The notes: generated by a model from the letters alone, not told the origin. Counted from the first letter of the stretch, positions 8,276-17,744 are shown. The stretch is 64,000 nucleotides of DNA from Bradyrhizobium diazoefficiens USDA 110 (GCF_000011365.1 NC_004463.1:5876001-5940000); one strand, 5' to 3'. Program-made: numbers and translations.

Positions 8276-9432
8276 TACACGCGCTCCAGAATGGCCGTCG
8301 AGGCGGCGTGGCGAACGCCCAGAAGCCCGCCGGTGCCGTGGGCGATGGCGAGATCGCAATTCTTGACCTGCACCTTCGGATGCGCCTCGCCGCGCAACTG
8401 CCTTACGGCCTCGATGATCTTGGTCATGCCGCCGCGGTTGACGGGATGGTTGCTGCAGAGGCCGCCGCCGTCGGTGTTGAACGGCAGCTTGCCGACGCCC
8501 GAGATCAGATTGCCGTCGGCGACAAACTTGCCGCCCTCGCCCTTCTTGCAGAAGCCGAGGTCCTCGAGCTGCATCAAGACGGTGATGGTGAAGCTGTCGT
8601 AGATCGAGGCGTATTTGATGTCCTTCGGCGTGATGCCGGCTTCCTCGAACGCACGCGGGCCGGACCAGATGCCCGCGGAGTATGTGAGATCGAGATCCTT
8701 GCCGCCGCGCGGTCCCTTCATCGCCTCGCCATGGCCGATCAGCTTGACCAGCGGCTTCGTCAGGCTCCTGGCGATCTCGGGCGTGGTCACGATCAGCGCG
8801 CCGCCGCCGTCGGAGACGACGCAGCAATCCATGCGATGCAAGGGATCGGAGATCATCGGCGAGTTCAAGACGTCCTCGACCGTGACGACGTCCTTGAGCA
8901 TTGCATGCGGATTGTATTGCGCGTGGTGCGAGGCCGCGACCTTGATCCAGGCGAGCTGCTCGCTGGTGGTGCCATAGTCGTGCATGTGGCGCATGGCACA
9001 CATGCCATAGGCATTATGCGTAGTCGCGCCGTAAGCGGACTCGAAATCGGCTTCCGCGCCGGCCGCGCGCGGCGGCATCACGCCGGTGCGCGGCTTGCCG
9101 GCCAGCGTGATCAGCGCGATCGAGCACTTGCCCGCCGCGATCGCTTCCGCGGCATGACCGAGATGGATGATGTAGGAACAGCCGCCGGTCTCGGTGGAAT
9201 CGACGTGGCGGAGCTTTTTGGTGTTGAGGCCGAGATAGTCGACCATCGGCCAGGCGCCGCCGGGCGCGTCGCCCGCGCAGAAATAGCCGTCGACATCGTC
9301 CTTGCTGAGCCCGGCATCCTCGATCGCGCCCTTGGCGACCTCGGCGTGGAGCTGGGCGGTGGATTTGTCCGGCGCATGCCGGGTCGGGTGTTCGTAGATC
9401 CCGGCAATGTAGGCCTTGCCCTTGATGGTCAA
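8275..9432 (-). CDS. thiolase-superfamily protein of the SCP-x/Ltp2 type
   Basis: This 385-residue thiolase fold has the candidate nucleophile Cys85 in TETGGCSY and the late motif CSNHPVNRGG supplying the active-site His. The classical C-terminal second Cys is absent, since the last motif reads AHGTGGLLG. This places it with non-condensing SCP-x/Ltp2-like thiolases or aldolases. The start is TTG at 9430-9432: no ATG or GTG occurs between it and the upstream in-frame stop, and GGAG lies about ten bases before it. With DUF35 it may do thiolysis or a retro-aldol cleavage of branched or ring-bearing acyl-CoA. Confidence 0.88.
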   Translation of the reverse strand: MTIKGKAYIAGIYEHPTRHAPDKSTAQLHAEVAKGAIEDAGLSKDDVDGYFCAGDAPGGAWPMVDYLGLNTKKLRHVDSTETGGCSYIIHLGHAAEAIAAGKCSIALITLAGKPRTGVMPPRAAGAEADFESAYGATTHNAYGMCAMRHMHDYGTTSEQLAWIKVAASHHAQYNPHAMLKDVVTVEDVLNSPMISDPLHRMDCCVVSDGGGALIVTTPEIARSLTKPLVKLIGHGEAMKGPRGGKDLDLTYSAGIWSGPRAFEEAGITPKDIKYASIYDSFTITVLMQLEDLGFCKKGEGGKFVADGNLISGVGKLPFNTDGGGLCSNHPVNRGGMTKIIEAVRQLRGEAHPKVQVKNCDLAIAHGTGGLLGVRHAASTAILERV

Positions 9433-9579
9433 AACAGAGGTCTCCGCTCGCGTTTCTTATTGCCCCGTTTTTCTGAACCGCACTGGCCCTGTTGGCAAGC
9501 GCGGAAATATTCCGTCGGGCGAGAGGGCAGCAGGTGGGCGCAAGTGGGCGATATTGCCCCGCCGTCGATCACAGCCCCG

Positions 9580-9942
9580 TCAATGGTGGATCTCTAGAAC
9601 AATGATCGGCATCGGCGCCGTGCCGCTCCAAGCGGTCGCGACGTAGCAGTAACTGTCAGGATAGTCGTCGAGACTGAAGCAATCAGCGTCCCGGGCTATC
9701 AGCCGCCCCTTCACCTCGGTCTTCCAGAACGAAAAGCGGTCGGCGGCCGATATCCATCGCAACGGCTTTCCAACGTCCGCGACCACGAAACTCGCACCGT
9801 CCCGCAGAAGCAGCTCGATCTCAGCCGCGCCCACTCTTTGGTCAGGCCGGACATCCAACAGACCTTCGCTGTTCCAAAGCTCGGTAAGCGGCAGGCACGT
9901 CACGATGCGCCAAGCAAAATCCATATTCGACCACAGGTCCAT
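9580..9942 (-). CDS. small hypothetical protein
   Basis: This 120-residue frame is rich in Trp, Asp and acidic residues (DLWSNMDFAW near the start, TAWSGTAPM near the end) and has no signal peptide or membrane segment. It could start at codon 1 (9942) or at the Met seven codons in. I do not recognise a family. It stands alone between the thiolase cluster and the DUF3592 gene. Its composition looks coding, but evidence is only moderate. Confidence 0.5.
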   Translation of the reverse strand: MDLWSNMDFAWRIVTCLPLTELWNSEGLLDVRPDQRVGAAEIELLLRDGASFVVADVGKPLRWISAADRFSFWKTEVKGRLIARDADCFSLDDYPDSYCYVATAWSGTAPMPIIVLEIHH

Positions 9943-10143
9943 TTCAGCGCGGACAGCCTCACGTCGCCGCTCCAGCCAGGCAGAATCCTAAAGGTGTTTT
10001 GCCCGACGTCACAAGCGACTTTCGTTTTATCGAAAGAACCCGTTGTACGAAAACAACCCCATGCACAGTAGAACGGCGATTGATATCAAACAGGAAATCG
10101 CGAGGGGGATCTGCCTAACCCAACCGACGTCCCTCTCCTGCGA
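9943..10143. other. intergenic stretch, nothing recognised
   Basis: These 201 bases are AT-richer than the neighbours and include TTTCGTTTTATCGAAAG at 10020-10036, a short dyad. I see no convincing gene, terminator or RNA here. Confidence 0.4.
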
Positions 10144-11157
10144 TCAAGCCGCGCCCGGACGCGCGCGATAGCGGAACGCGGTCACCGCGGCCAGGATCAG
10201 GCCGAAGACGAGAAAGACCGCGCCGCCCTTCACGCCAAAACTGTTCTGGTATTGGGCTTCGGCCGCGTCGTCGACGATCAGAGGCCGCGCATCCGGCCTG
10301 CCTGAGAGATAGCGGATCCTGGTCTGCCTGACCGTCTGGACGCCGTTCCGCGTGATCTGCCGCCAGAAGGCAGGGCTGATGTGGGTCGGCCCGTAGCTTT
10401 GCTGTTGTCCGCTCTTGTCGGTCCACGCCAGGGTAACGAGATAGCTCGGCGCGTCGCCGGCTTTGTTCACTTCACCGTAGGCACGCGTAATGTCGGCGGT
10501 GGCCTCATCGCCGTGGTCGAGGATCTCCTTCAACGTGCTTTGCTCGAAATAGGAGGTCACTAGCATGTAGCCGCCGAATGGAAGCATCACGGCGGCCAAG
10601 ATCCCGAGGATGAAAGGAAAGGGCCGCCGCGATCCGGCGGCGATTGCGGCGCTTCCCGGCCCGCTTCGACGCGCCGACCATGCCTGCCATCCGATCACGA
10701 GCACCAGCATCACGGCGCAGATACCTGCTCCCGCCGCCATAAATCTGGACGTGGACCGGATATGGCTCAGATGATCGTCGATATCCTCGACGATCACAGG
10801 AAGCGATGAATCATCGTCAACGGCCTGAATGGGGACCGTCAGGAGCTTGAGCTGATTGCCAACCGTGATGCGCGCCGCATAGGCGGCGCTGACCGCGATG
10901 CCCTTGCGCTCGCGCTGAACGCCGTCCTTTCCGATCCATTGCAATCCGATCGACAGATTTTCGTCGACATAGCGGGGCCAGAACCCGTCGAACACGAACG
11001 GAAATCGCGTCGAGACGACTTCAGCGGACGTGATCTTGCCCGTGGTGCCGTAGCCATCACGCATGACACGTTCGATATCATGCTGATTCCAGTACATCCC
11101 CAAGGCCGCCAATACGCCAACGGCGACCAATACAATCAAGACACCGCGCAATGACAT
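10144..11157 (-). CDS. DUF3592-type membrane protein
   Basis: This 337-residue protein has an N-terminal membrane anchor (LRGVLIVLVAVGVLAALG), an extracytoplasmic stretch with YGTTGKITSAEVV, and further membrane segments near residues 140-160, 180-205 and 310-330. The soluble beta-rich module appears twice (YGTTGKIT... and GDEATADITRAYGEV...), as in DUF3592 proteins. The start at 11157 gives MSLRG; an ATG eight codons earlier is possible. Function is unknown. Confidence 0.7.
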   Translation of the reverse strand: MSLRGVLIVLVAVGVLAALGMYWNQHDIERVMRDGYGTTGKITSAEVVSTRFPFVFDGFWPRYVDENLSIGLQWIGKDGVQRERKGIAVSAAYAARITVGNQLKLLTVPIQAVDDDSSLPVIVEDIDDHLSHIRSTSRFMAAGAGICAVMLVLVIGWQAWSARRSGPGSAAIAAGSRRPFPFILGILAAVMLPFGGYMLVTSYFEQSTLKEILDHGDEATADITRAYGEVNKAGDAPSYLVTLAWTDKSGQQQSYGPTHISPAFWRQITRNGVQTVRQTRIRYLSGRPDARPLIVDDAAEAQYQNSFGVKGGAVFLVFGLILAAVTAFRYRARPGAA

Positions 11158-11259
11158 CGATCGTCGCTCCGCATAGCGCACGACCGCATCACCCGCCGCG
11201 CGCCACTATCGCAAGTTGCTGATATCGCGCGGTCACAACCCTTGTCAAACGTAGGTCTT

Positions 11260-11350
11260 GTAGGGTGGGCAAAGCGAAGTGTGCCCACCTCTTCTGACTC
11301 AATCCTGGTGAGGTGGTGGGCACGGCGCTTCGCGCCTTTGCCCACCCTAC
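11260..11350. repeat. GTAGGGTGGGCAAAG palindromic repeat, copy 1
   Basis: The left end GTAGGGTGGGCAAAGCGAAG and the right end CTTTGCCCACCCTAC are inverted copies. Inside, GTGCCCACC and GGTGGGCAC form a second pairing. Similar elements are at 31352-31443 and 43376-43463. It abuts the stop of the oxidoreductase gene at 11361. Confidence 0.88.
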
Positions 11351-11360
11351 GGGACTTGCC

Positions 11361-14300
11361 CTACTCCGCCGCGATCTGCCGTGGCGCGGGCGGCGGGCTC
11401 GCCAAGTCCGCGGCGAGCTGGGCGTAGCGGGCCTTGGCGTCAGCGACGGCCTTCTCCTTCACCGGGCCGTAGCCGCGGATGCGGTCGGGCAGCGAGAGCA
11501 ACTCCACCGCGGTGTCGATCGTGAGCGGCGACAACAGGCCGAGCACGGTGGCGACGTCCTTTTCGTAGCCCACGATCAGGTCGCGCTCGAGCTTGCGGTC
11601 GGCGCTGCGGCCGAAGATGTCGAGCGGGGTGCCGCGCAGGAACTTGAACTTCGCCAGCACGCGGAAGACCTTCAGCATCCACGGGCCGAAGGCGCGCTTC
11701 TTCGGGCGGCCCAGGGCATCGACGCCGGACGCCAGGATCGGCGGCGCGAGATTGAAGCTGAACTTGAAATCGCCCTCGAACTGGTCGCGGAGCTGCTGCT
11801 CGAAGGCGCCGTCGGTGAAGAGGCGCGCGACTTCGTATTCGTCCTTGTAGGCCAGCAGCTTGGCGTAGTTCACCGCGACCGCGCGCGGCAGCGCGTCGTC
11901 ATAACCGCCTTGCCTCGCGGCATCGCGAACCTGATCGACCAGCTTGCGATAGCGTTTTGCCAGGCGGCCGTTCTGATAGGCGGTCAGATGCTTGGCGCGA
12001 TGCTCGACGATCTCGTCGAGCGTCATCGCATCCAGCGTCTTGGGTGCGACAACCTCGCCCGTTCCCTTCAGCATGCCCGCAAGACGCTCGGGATCGGCGA
12101 CCGCGAGGCGACCGAGGCGGAAGGCTTCCTTGTTCATCTTGATCGCGACGCCATTGACCTCGATCGCCTGCTCGATCGACTCCGCCGCCAGCGGGAAGAG
12201 CCCCTTCTGATAGGCGTAGCCCATCATCATCATGTTGGTAGCGATGCTGTCACCGAGCAGCTGCTCGGCGGGCTTGGTGAAGTCGAAGAAGACGGAGTCC
12301 TTGTGCAGTGCCGTCTCCAGCAATCCGTTCAGCTTGCGCGTCTGGAAGTTGAAGTCGCGGTTGAGGACGAAGTCGGCGGTGGGAATGACGTGGCTGTTGA
12401 TGATGCCGCGGGTGCGGCTGCTGTCGCAGAGCGAGATGGTGTCCTTGGCGACCGCGACCACCTCGTCGGCAGCGAGGACGAGATCGGCCGTGCCGGTGAC
12501 GATGCGCGAGCACGTTACCTCAGCCGGATGATCGGACAGGCGGACATGGCTCAGCACCGCCCCGCCCTTCTGCGCGAGGCCCGACATGTCGAGGATCATC
12601 GAGGCCTTGCCCTCGATGTGGGCGGCCATGCCGAGCAGCGCGCCGATGGTGAGCACGCCGGTGCCGCCGACACCGCCGACGGCGATGTTGTAGGGCTTGT
12701 CGAGCGTCGGGCGCGAGGCCGGCTCGGGCAGCGCGCCGATCTCTTCAAGCTCGGCCGGCGCACGGTGGCGCGGCGCGCCGCCGTCGACGGTAACGAAGGA
12801 CGGGCAGAAGCCCTTCACGCAGGAATAGTCCTTGTTGCAGGACGACTGGTTGATGGCGCGCTTGCGGCCGAACTCGGTCTCCAGCGGCTCGACCGAGATG
12901 CAGTTCGACTGCACCGAGCAGTCGCCGCAGCCTTCGCAGACGGCCGGGTTGATCATGACGCGACGCGCCGGATCCTCCATCAGGCCGCGCTTGCGGCGGC
13001 GGCGCTTTTCGGCGGCGCAGGTCTGCACGAACACGATCGCCGAGGTGCCCTTGTACTCGCGGCACATCTTCATGACGTTGTCGAGTTCGTCGCGGTGATA
13101 CTTCTTCACGCCGGGCGCGATGGTGTCGGCGGGATAGGTGTCGGGCGCCTCCGAGACCAGATAGATCTCGCGGATGCCCTCGGCGTGGAGCTGGAAGGTG
13201 ATCTGCTGCGGCGAGAGATCGCCGTCATGGCGCTGGCCGCCGGTCATGGCCACCGCGTCGTTGTAGAGGATCTTGTAGGTGATGTTGGTCTTGGAGGCGA
13301 CCGCCTGACGGATGGCGAGCAGGCCAGAGTGGAAATAGGTGCCGTCGCCGAGGTTGGCGAAGATGTGGTTCTCGTTGGTGAAGGGCGCGATGCCGACCCA
13401 CGGCACGCCCTCGCCGCCCATATGCGTGAACGTCTCGGTCGAGCGGTCCATCCACAGCGCCATGAAGTGACAGCCGATGCCGGCCAGCGCGCGGCTGCCT
13501 TCGGGGACCTTGGTCGAGGTGTTGTGGGGACAGCCGGAGCAGAAATACGGGGTGCGGGAGACAGGCGCGGTGGCCTGCATCTGTGTGGCCTGGCGGCCGT
13601 TGAACCAGTCGGCCTTGACGCGGAGCATCTCCGCGATCTCTGGGTTGAGATTAAGTCGGAGAAGTCGCTCGGTGATCGAGGTCGCAAGCGAGGCGACGCT
13701 GAGCTCGGCGGCGAAGGTCAGGAAGCGCTTGTCGTGCTCGTCCATCTTGCCGACGATGCGCGGGCGGACGTCGTCGCGCCAGTTGAACAGCTCCTGCTTG
13801 ACCTGGTTCTCGACGATCTCGCGCCGCTCTTCGATGATGAAAATCTCTTCGAGCCCGACCGCGAACTGGCGCACGCCTTCCGGCTCCAGCGGCCAGGGCA
13901 TGCCGATCTTGTAGAGACGGAGACCGATCTTGGCGGCAACCTCCTCGGTGACCCCGAGCTCGCGCAGCGCCTGCCGCACGTCCTCATAGCTCTTGCCTGA
14001 GGCCATGATGCCGAAGCGCGCGTTCGGCGAATCCATGGTGACGCGGTTGACCCTGTTGGCGCGCGCGAAGGCGATCGCGGCAAAGCCCTTGTAGTCCTGG
14101 AGGCGGCGGTCCTGCTCGAAGCGGTCGTCGGGCCAGCGCAGATTGAGGCCGCCGGGCGGCAGCTCGAAATCGGGCGGGATGATGAAGGGCTTCATCTCGT
14201 CGGTGAGGTCGATCTCGGCGGTGGTCTCCACCGTCTCCGTGATCACCTTCATGCCGACCCAGCAGCCCGAGTAGCGCGACATCGCGATCCCGAGCAGGCC

Positions 14301-14852
14301 CATCTCGATCATCTCGTGGATGCTGGACGGGTAGAGATACGGCATCAGCGCGGACATGAAGGCGTGGTCGGACTGATGCGGGACGGTCGAGGATTTTGCG
14401 CCGTGGTCGTCGCCGGCCAGACACAGCACACCGCCGTTCTTGGCCGAGCCCGCGGCATTGCCGTGGCGGAACACGTCGCCGCAGCGATCGACGCCGGGGC
14501 CCTTGCCGTACCAGATGCCGACCACACCGTCATACTTGGCGCCGGGCGAGAGATTGAGCTGCTGCGAGCCCCAGACGGCGGTCGCGGCCAGGTCCTCGTT
14601 CACGCCGGGCTGGAACTTGATGTTGTACTGCTCGAGATGCTTTCGCGCCGCAAAGAGCTGCTGGTCATAGCCGCCGAGCGGCGAGCCGCGATAGCCGGAG
14701 ATGAAGCCCGCGGTGTTGAGGCCATTGGCGCGGTCGCGCCGGATCTGGGCCATGGGCAGGCGAACCAGGGCCTGGATGCCCGTGGTGAAGACGTGTCCGG
14801 TGTCCTGGGTGTATTTTTGATCGAGACTGATCGGACCCTGGTTGATTCCCAT
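11361..14852 (-). CDS. indolepyruvate ferredoxin oxidoreductase, fused single-chain form
   Basis: This 1163-residue protein combines what are separate alpha and beta subunits in archaea. The order is an N-terminal thiamine diphosphate-type domain, a second one with CSGCPHNTS near residue 437, a ferredoxin-like segment CEGCGDCSVQSNC near 637, further Cys (CNKDYSCVKGFC) near 680, a gamma domain with GVGGTGVL near 729, and a C-terminal domain of unknown role. It should oxidatively decarboxylate arylpyruvates, or related 2-oxo acids, to acyl-CoA while reducing ferredoxin. It is cytoplasmic, oxygen-sensitive by class, and stands alone here. Confidence 0.93.
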   Translation of the reverse strand: MGINQGPISLDQKYTQDTGHVFTTGIQALVRLPMAQIRRDRANGLNTAGFISGYRGSPLGGYDQQLFAARKHLEQYNIKFQPGVNEDLAATAVWGSQQLNLSPGAKYDGVVGIWYGKGPGVDRCGDVFRHGNAAGSAKNGGVLCLAGDDHGAKSSTVPHQSDHAFMSALMPYLYPSSIHEMIEMGLLGIAMSRYSGCWVGMKVITETVETTAEIDLTDEMKPFIIPPDFELPPGGLNLRWPDDRFEQDRRLQDYKGFAAIAFARANRVNRVTMDSPNARFGIMASGKSYEDVRQALRELGVTEEVAAKIGLRLYKIGMPWPLEPEGVRQFAVGLEEIFIIEERREIVENQVKQELFNWRDDVRPRIVGKMDEHDKRFLTFAAELSVASLATSITERLLRLNLNPEIAEMLRVKADWFNGRQATQMQATAPVSRTPYFCSGCPHNTSTKVPEGSRALAGIGCHFMALWMDRSTETFTHMGGEGVPWVGIAPFTNENHIFANLGDGTYFHSGLLAIRQAVASKTNITYKILYNDAVAMTGGQRHDGDLSPQQITFQLHAEGIREIYLVSEAPDTYPADTIAPGVKKYHRDELDNVMKMCREYKGTSAIVFVQTCAAEKRRRRKRGLMEDPARRVMINPAVCEGCGDCSVQSNCISVEPLETEFGRKRAINQSSCNKDYSCVKGFCPSFVTVDGGAPRHRAPAELEEIGALPEPASRPTLDKPYNIAVGGVGGTGVLTIGALLGMAAHIEGKASMILDMSGLAQKGGAVLSHVRLSDHPAEVTCSRIVTGTADLVLAADEVVAVAKDTISLCDSSRTRGIINSHVIPTADFVLNRDFNFQTRKLNGLLETALHKDSVFFDFTKPAEQLLGDSIATNMMMMGYAYQKGLFPLAAESIEQAIEVNGVAIKMNKEAFRLGRLAVADPERLAGMLKGTGEVVAPKTLDAMTLDEIVEHRAKHLTAYQNGRLAKRYRKLVDQVRDAARQGGYDDALPRAVAVNYAKLLAYKDEYEVARLFTDGAFEQQLRDQFEGDFKFSFNLAPPILASGVDALGRPKKRAFGPWMLKVFRVLAKFKFLRGTPLDIFGRSADRKLERDLIVGYEKDVATVLGLLSPLTIDTAVELLSLPDRIRGYGPVKEKAVADAKARYAQLAADLASPPPAPRQIAAE

Positions 14853-15145
14853 GCTGTCCTCTTTCCACGCCCTGTTCAGGTCTTTGTCACTTAACGTCGC
14901 TTAAGCCGTTGCCTGCCCGTTGTTTTTAGCTAGGGCGCGCCGACCATCTCCGCCACTCTATGTCGGATATTTAACGCTCCGCACCACAAATCTGGACCAA
15001 AGCGAGCGCCAGGTAAAAATCGCAATTTCGTGGCTGCAAAGGCATCAGGCATTTTCAATTTGTGTCACCATACCCCCGCCGTCGCGAAATGAATTGATGC
15101 CCCCGTCACGCAGGCGACGTCGATTGGTCGCAGGAAAGGCTCTCG

Positions 15146-16366
15146 ATGCGGACGATTCTGGCTGGCCTGGCTGTGGGTTTGGCGTTGTGCAGTGCGGTTG
15201 CAGGCGCGGCCCTCGCCGCCGAACCGTCGCCGGAGCTGATCGCCTATGGCAAGACGCTGGTCGAGGCCGGCGACTGCGCGGGCTGCCACACCGCCGATCC
15301 GGCCAAGCCGTTCGCGGGCGGAAAGCGCATCGACACGCCCTTCGGCGCGATCTATGCGCCGAACCTGACGCCCGACCGAGACACCGGCATCGGCGCCTGG
15401 GCGGATGCCGATTTCACCCGCGCCCTCCGCTATGGCGTCGCGCCCGACGGCTCGAACTACTATCCGGCCTTCCCCTATCCCTACTTCACGAAGATGACGA
15501 AGGACGACACGCTGGCGATCCGGGCCTATCTCGGCACGCTCGCGCCCGTCGTGAGCCGCAACAAGCCGCCGGAGTTGCGCTGGCCGTTCGGTTACCGCGG
15601 CCTGATGCGGATCTGGAATGCCATGTATTTCAAGCCCGGCCTGTTCGAGCCGGACCAGAGCCAGAGCGCGGCGTGGAATCGCGGCGGCTATCTCGTCACC
15701 GGGCTCGGCCATTGCGGCGCCTGCCATACGCCGAAGAACTATTTTAGCGCGGACAAGCAGGCGCAGGCATTCGCCGGCAACGAGATCGGCGGCTGGTACG
15801 CCCCAAGGCTCGATGGCGCGCCGCGCACCGGGCTGAAGTCGTGGAGCGTGGAGGACATCGCCGAATATCTGCAGAGCGGCCGCAATGCCAAGAGCCATGC
15901 CGACGGGCTGATGGCGGAGGTGGTGGTCAACTCGACCTCGAAGATGAGCGACGCCGATGCGCGCGCGATCGCGGTCTATCTGAAGGGCCTGCCGCCGGCG
16001 CGGCGCGAGACGATCGTGACGCCGCCCGACGAGGCCGAGATGAAGGCCGGCCAGGCGGTCTATGCAAAGCTCTGCATCGCCTGCCACGAAGCCGACGGCA
16101 CAGGAGCGCCGCGCATCTATCCGCCGCTGCCCGCCAACGCGCTGCTGCAATCGGTCAATCCGTCCTCGACGTTGCGCATCATCCTCGACGGCGCCCACAC
16201 CGTGACCACGCCGCGCGCGCCCAACACCGGCGAGATGCCGGCCTATGCCAAGCAATTGTCCGACGGGGAGATCGCGGCGGTGACGAACTACATCCGCAAT
16301 TCCTGGGGCAATTCGGGCCCGCTGGTGACGCCGGCGCAGGTGGCGAAGGCGCGGAAGCAACCGTAG
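15146..16366 (+). CDS. exported three-haem cytochrome c
   Basis: This 406-residue protein begins with a signal peptide (MRTILAGLAVGLALCSAVAG, cut near AALA-AEP). It has three CXXCH sites: CAGCH at 44-48, CGACH near 190 and CIACH near 309. Three haems at this spacing match the cytochrome subunit of membrane alcohol, gluconate and aldehyde dehydrogenases. That subunit takes electrons from a catalytic partner in the periplasm and hands them to ubiquinone. AGGAAAGG precedes the ATG. No dehydrogenase subunit is adjacent, so the partner must be encoded elsewhere. Confidence 0.93.
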   Translation: MRTILAGLAVGLALCSAVAGAALAAEPSPELIAYGKTLVEAGDCAGCHTADPAKPFAGGKRIDTPFGAIYAPNLTPDRDTGIGAWADADFTRALRYGVAPDGSNYYPAFPYPYFTKMTKDDTLAIRAYLGTLAPVVSRNKPPELRWPFGYRGLMRIWNAMYFKPGLFEPDQSQSAAWNRGGYLVTGLGHCGACHTPKNYFSADKQAQAFAGNEIGGWYAPRLDGAPRTGLKSWSVEDIAEYLQSGRNAKSHADGLMAEVVVNSTSKMSDADARAIAVYLKGLPPARRETIVTPPDEAEMKAGQAVYAKLCIACHEADGTGAPRIYPPLPANALLQSVNPSSTLRIILDGAHTVTTPRAPNTGEMPAYAKQLSDGEIAAVTNYIRNSWGNSGPLVTPAQVAKARKQP

Positions 16367-16380
16367 CCAGCTCTCTCTCC

Positions 16381-16447
16381 CGTCATTGCGAGCGCAGCGA
16401 AGCAATCCAGAGTCCCCACGCGGAAAGATCCTGGATTGCTTCGCGAG
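16381..16447. repeat. CGTCATTGCGAGCGCAGCGAAGC repeat, truncated copy
   Basis: CATTGCGAGCGCAGCGAAGC followed by AATCCAG pairs with CTGGATTGCTTCGC. The outer right arm (CGCAATGACG) is missing, unlike the fuller copy at 19318-19432. It lies between the convergent cytochrome and channel genes. Confidence 0.8.
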
Positions 16448-16457
16448 GTGGATGGAG

Positions 16458-17099
16458 CTACCGCTCATCCTCCTTGAACACGAATTTCGGCATCTCCCAT
16501 TTGTAGCGCACCGCGAGCAGGCGGAAGCTGATGCCGAGGATGAAGGTCAGGATCGTCCAGAGCTCGGCGTTGAGATTGAGGCCGAAGGCCGTCGCGTAGA
16601 ACAGCCCCGTCACCACGGAGACGCTGGCGTAGAGCTCGGAGCGAAACAAGAGCGGCACGTCGTTGCAGAGCACGTCGCGCAACACGCCGCCGGCGCAGCC
16701 CGTCACCATGCCCGAGACGATGACGATCGGCAGCGAGACATCCATCTGCCAGGCGATGTCGCAGCCGGTCATAGTGAAGACGACGAGGCCGATGGCATCG
16801 AGCACGATGAAGGCGAGCTGAAGCCGGTGCACGAGGCGCGCGAACAGGATGGTCAGCAGCGCTGCAGCGCCAGGGAGCACGAGATAGATCGGGTTCGCGA
16901 CCCAGGCGAGCGGATAGTGGCCGAGAAACAGGTCGCGCAGCGTGCCGCCGCCGAGCGCGGTAATGCTGCCGAGCATGCAGACGCCGACATAGTCCATGCT
17001 GCGCCGCCCCGCAGCAAGCGCCGCGGTCATGCCCTGCGCCGTCAAGGCAACAAACGCCAGAAGGTGCAGCACGCTATCGCTCGGCGGCAGGCTCCACAT
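16458..17099 (-). CDS. TRIC-type (UPF0126) cation channel family membrane protein
   Basis: This 213-residue protein has about seven membrane helices in two repeats, each marked by a glycine-rich R-D motif: GGGTLRD at 50-56 and AGGVLRD at 136-142. This is the signature of the bacterial TRIC/YicG family, which forms trimeric potassium-permeable pores. The C-terminus is a short charged tail. The physiological role in bacteria is poorly defined and its neighbours give no clue. Confidence 0.9.
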   Translation of the reverse strand: MWSLPPSDSVLHLLAFVALTAQGMTAALAAGRRSMDYVGVCMLGSITALGGGTLRDLFLGHYPLAWVANPIYLVLPGAAALLTILFARLVHRLQLAFIVLDAIGLVVFTMTGCDIAWQMDVSLPIVIVSGMVTGCAGGVLRDVLCNDVPLLFRSELYASVSVVTGLFYATAFGLNLNAELWTILTFILGISFRLLAVRYKWEMPKFVFKEDER

Positions 17100-17288
17100 C
17101 GCTTTGTTCCCTTATTCCGCCCGTGGAACTTACGTCCGCGGTTCCAGGATGAACAAGGGGTCCATCCGGGATGAGCAGGTTCCCGATTCCCGACGCGGGG
17201 GCAACATGCGACGAAAGCATCAGAGGGGGCGGAACAGAATCTCGCATCTATGGGTTGTCCAGCCGCCATAATCGAGGAGACCCAATCG

Positions 17289-17684
17289 ATGGCTGACGAC
17301 CGTTTCCCCAACGATCCGTATCGCCCGAATCTCGCCGATGATGAGTATCTCCGTGCGGCGCGACGGGATGCCGACCTTCAGGTCGACCCCGAGCTGGGCG
17401 AAGGCCCCGCCTCCAGCGGCAAGGTCGCACTGTTTGCCGTGGCTGTCGCCCTGGTGCTGGGTGCCGTGTTCTACGGCTTGAACAACACGACCACCGGCAA
17501 CCAGGCGAGCAACGAGCCGGCGAAGCAGACGGCCCAGCAGGCTCCGCCGGCCAATCCAGCGGCGCCTCCCGGCATGCGCGACGTGACGCCGCGCAACAAC
17601 ACCGCGCCGGGCGTGACCACGGGTGCTGCGCCGAGCAAGCCGGCCGCGCCGGATCCGGCCGCACCGTCTAACGGCGCGAAGTAA
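17289..17684 (+). CDS. single-pass membrane protein with Pro/Ala-rich tail
   Basis: This 131-residue protein has an acidic and polar N-terminal 40 residues (DDEYLRAARRDADLQVDP), one membrane helix at about 45-63 (VALFAVAVALVLGAVFYG), then a Pro/Ala/Asn-rich tail expected outside the membrane. I chose ATG at 17289 because GAGGAGA lies 9-15 bases before it. It ends at a strong terminator. No family function is known to me. Confidence 0.75.
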   Translation: MADDRFPNDPYRPNLADDEYLRAARRDADLQVDPELGEGPASSGKVALFAVAVALVLGAVFYGLNNTTTGNQASNEPAKQTAQQAPPANPAAPPGMRDVTPRNNTAPGVTTGAAPSKPAAPDPAAPSNGAK

Positions 17685-17703
17685 GACTTCGCAGTGACGC
17701 ATG

Positions 17704-17740
17704 AAAGCGGCGGGACACAACATCCCGCCGCTTTTCGTTT
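17704..17740 (+). terminator. rho-independent terminator after the 17289-17684 gene
   Basis: Stem AAGCGGCGGGA and TCCCGCCGCTT with a CACAACA loop is followed by TTCGTTT. The run of A before the stem could also serve the convergent gene ending at 17745. Confidence 0.9.
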
Positions 17741-17744
17741 GGCT

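Noticed and set aside
8276..9001. Long N-terminal extension of the DUF35 protein
   Set aside because: It overlaps the thiolase gene in another frame; DUF35 starts at 8275 by overlap with the thiolase stop.
10020..10036. TTTCGTTTTATCGAAAG as an operator
   Set aside because: Short dyad in an AT-rich gap, single copy, no gene start near enough to support it.
11313..14000. 895-codon plus-strand frame opposite the oxidoreductase
   Set aside because: Low-complexity Arg/Asp/Leu/His sequence with no motif; the opposite strand has conserved iron-sulphur and thiamine motifs.
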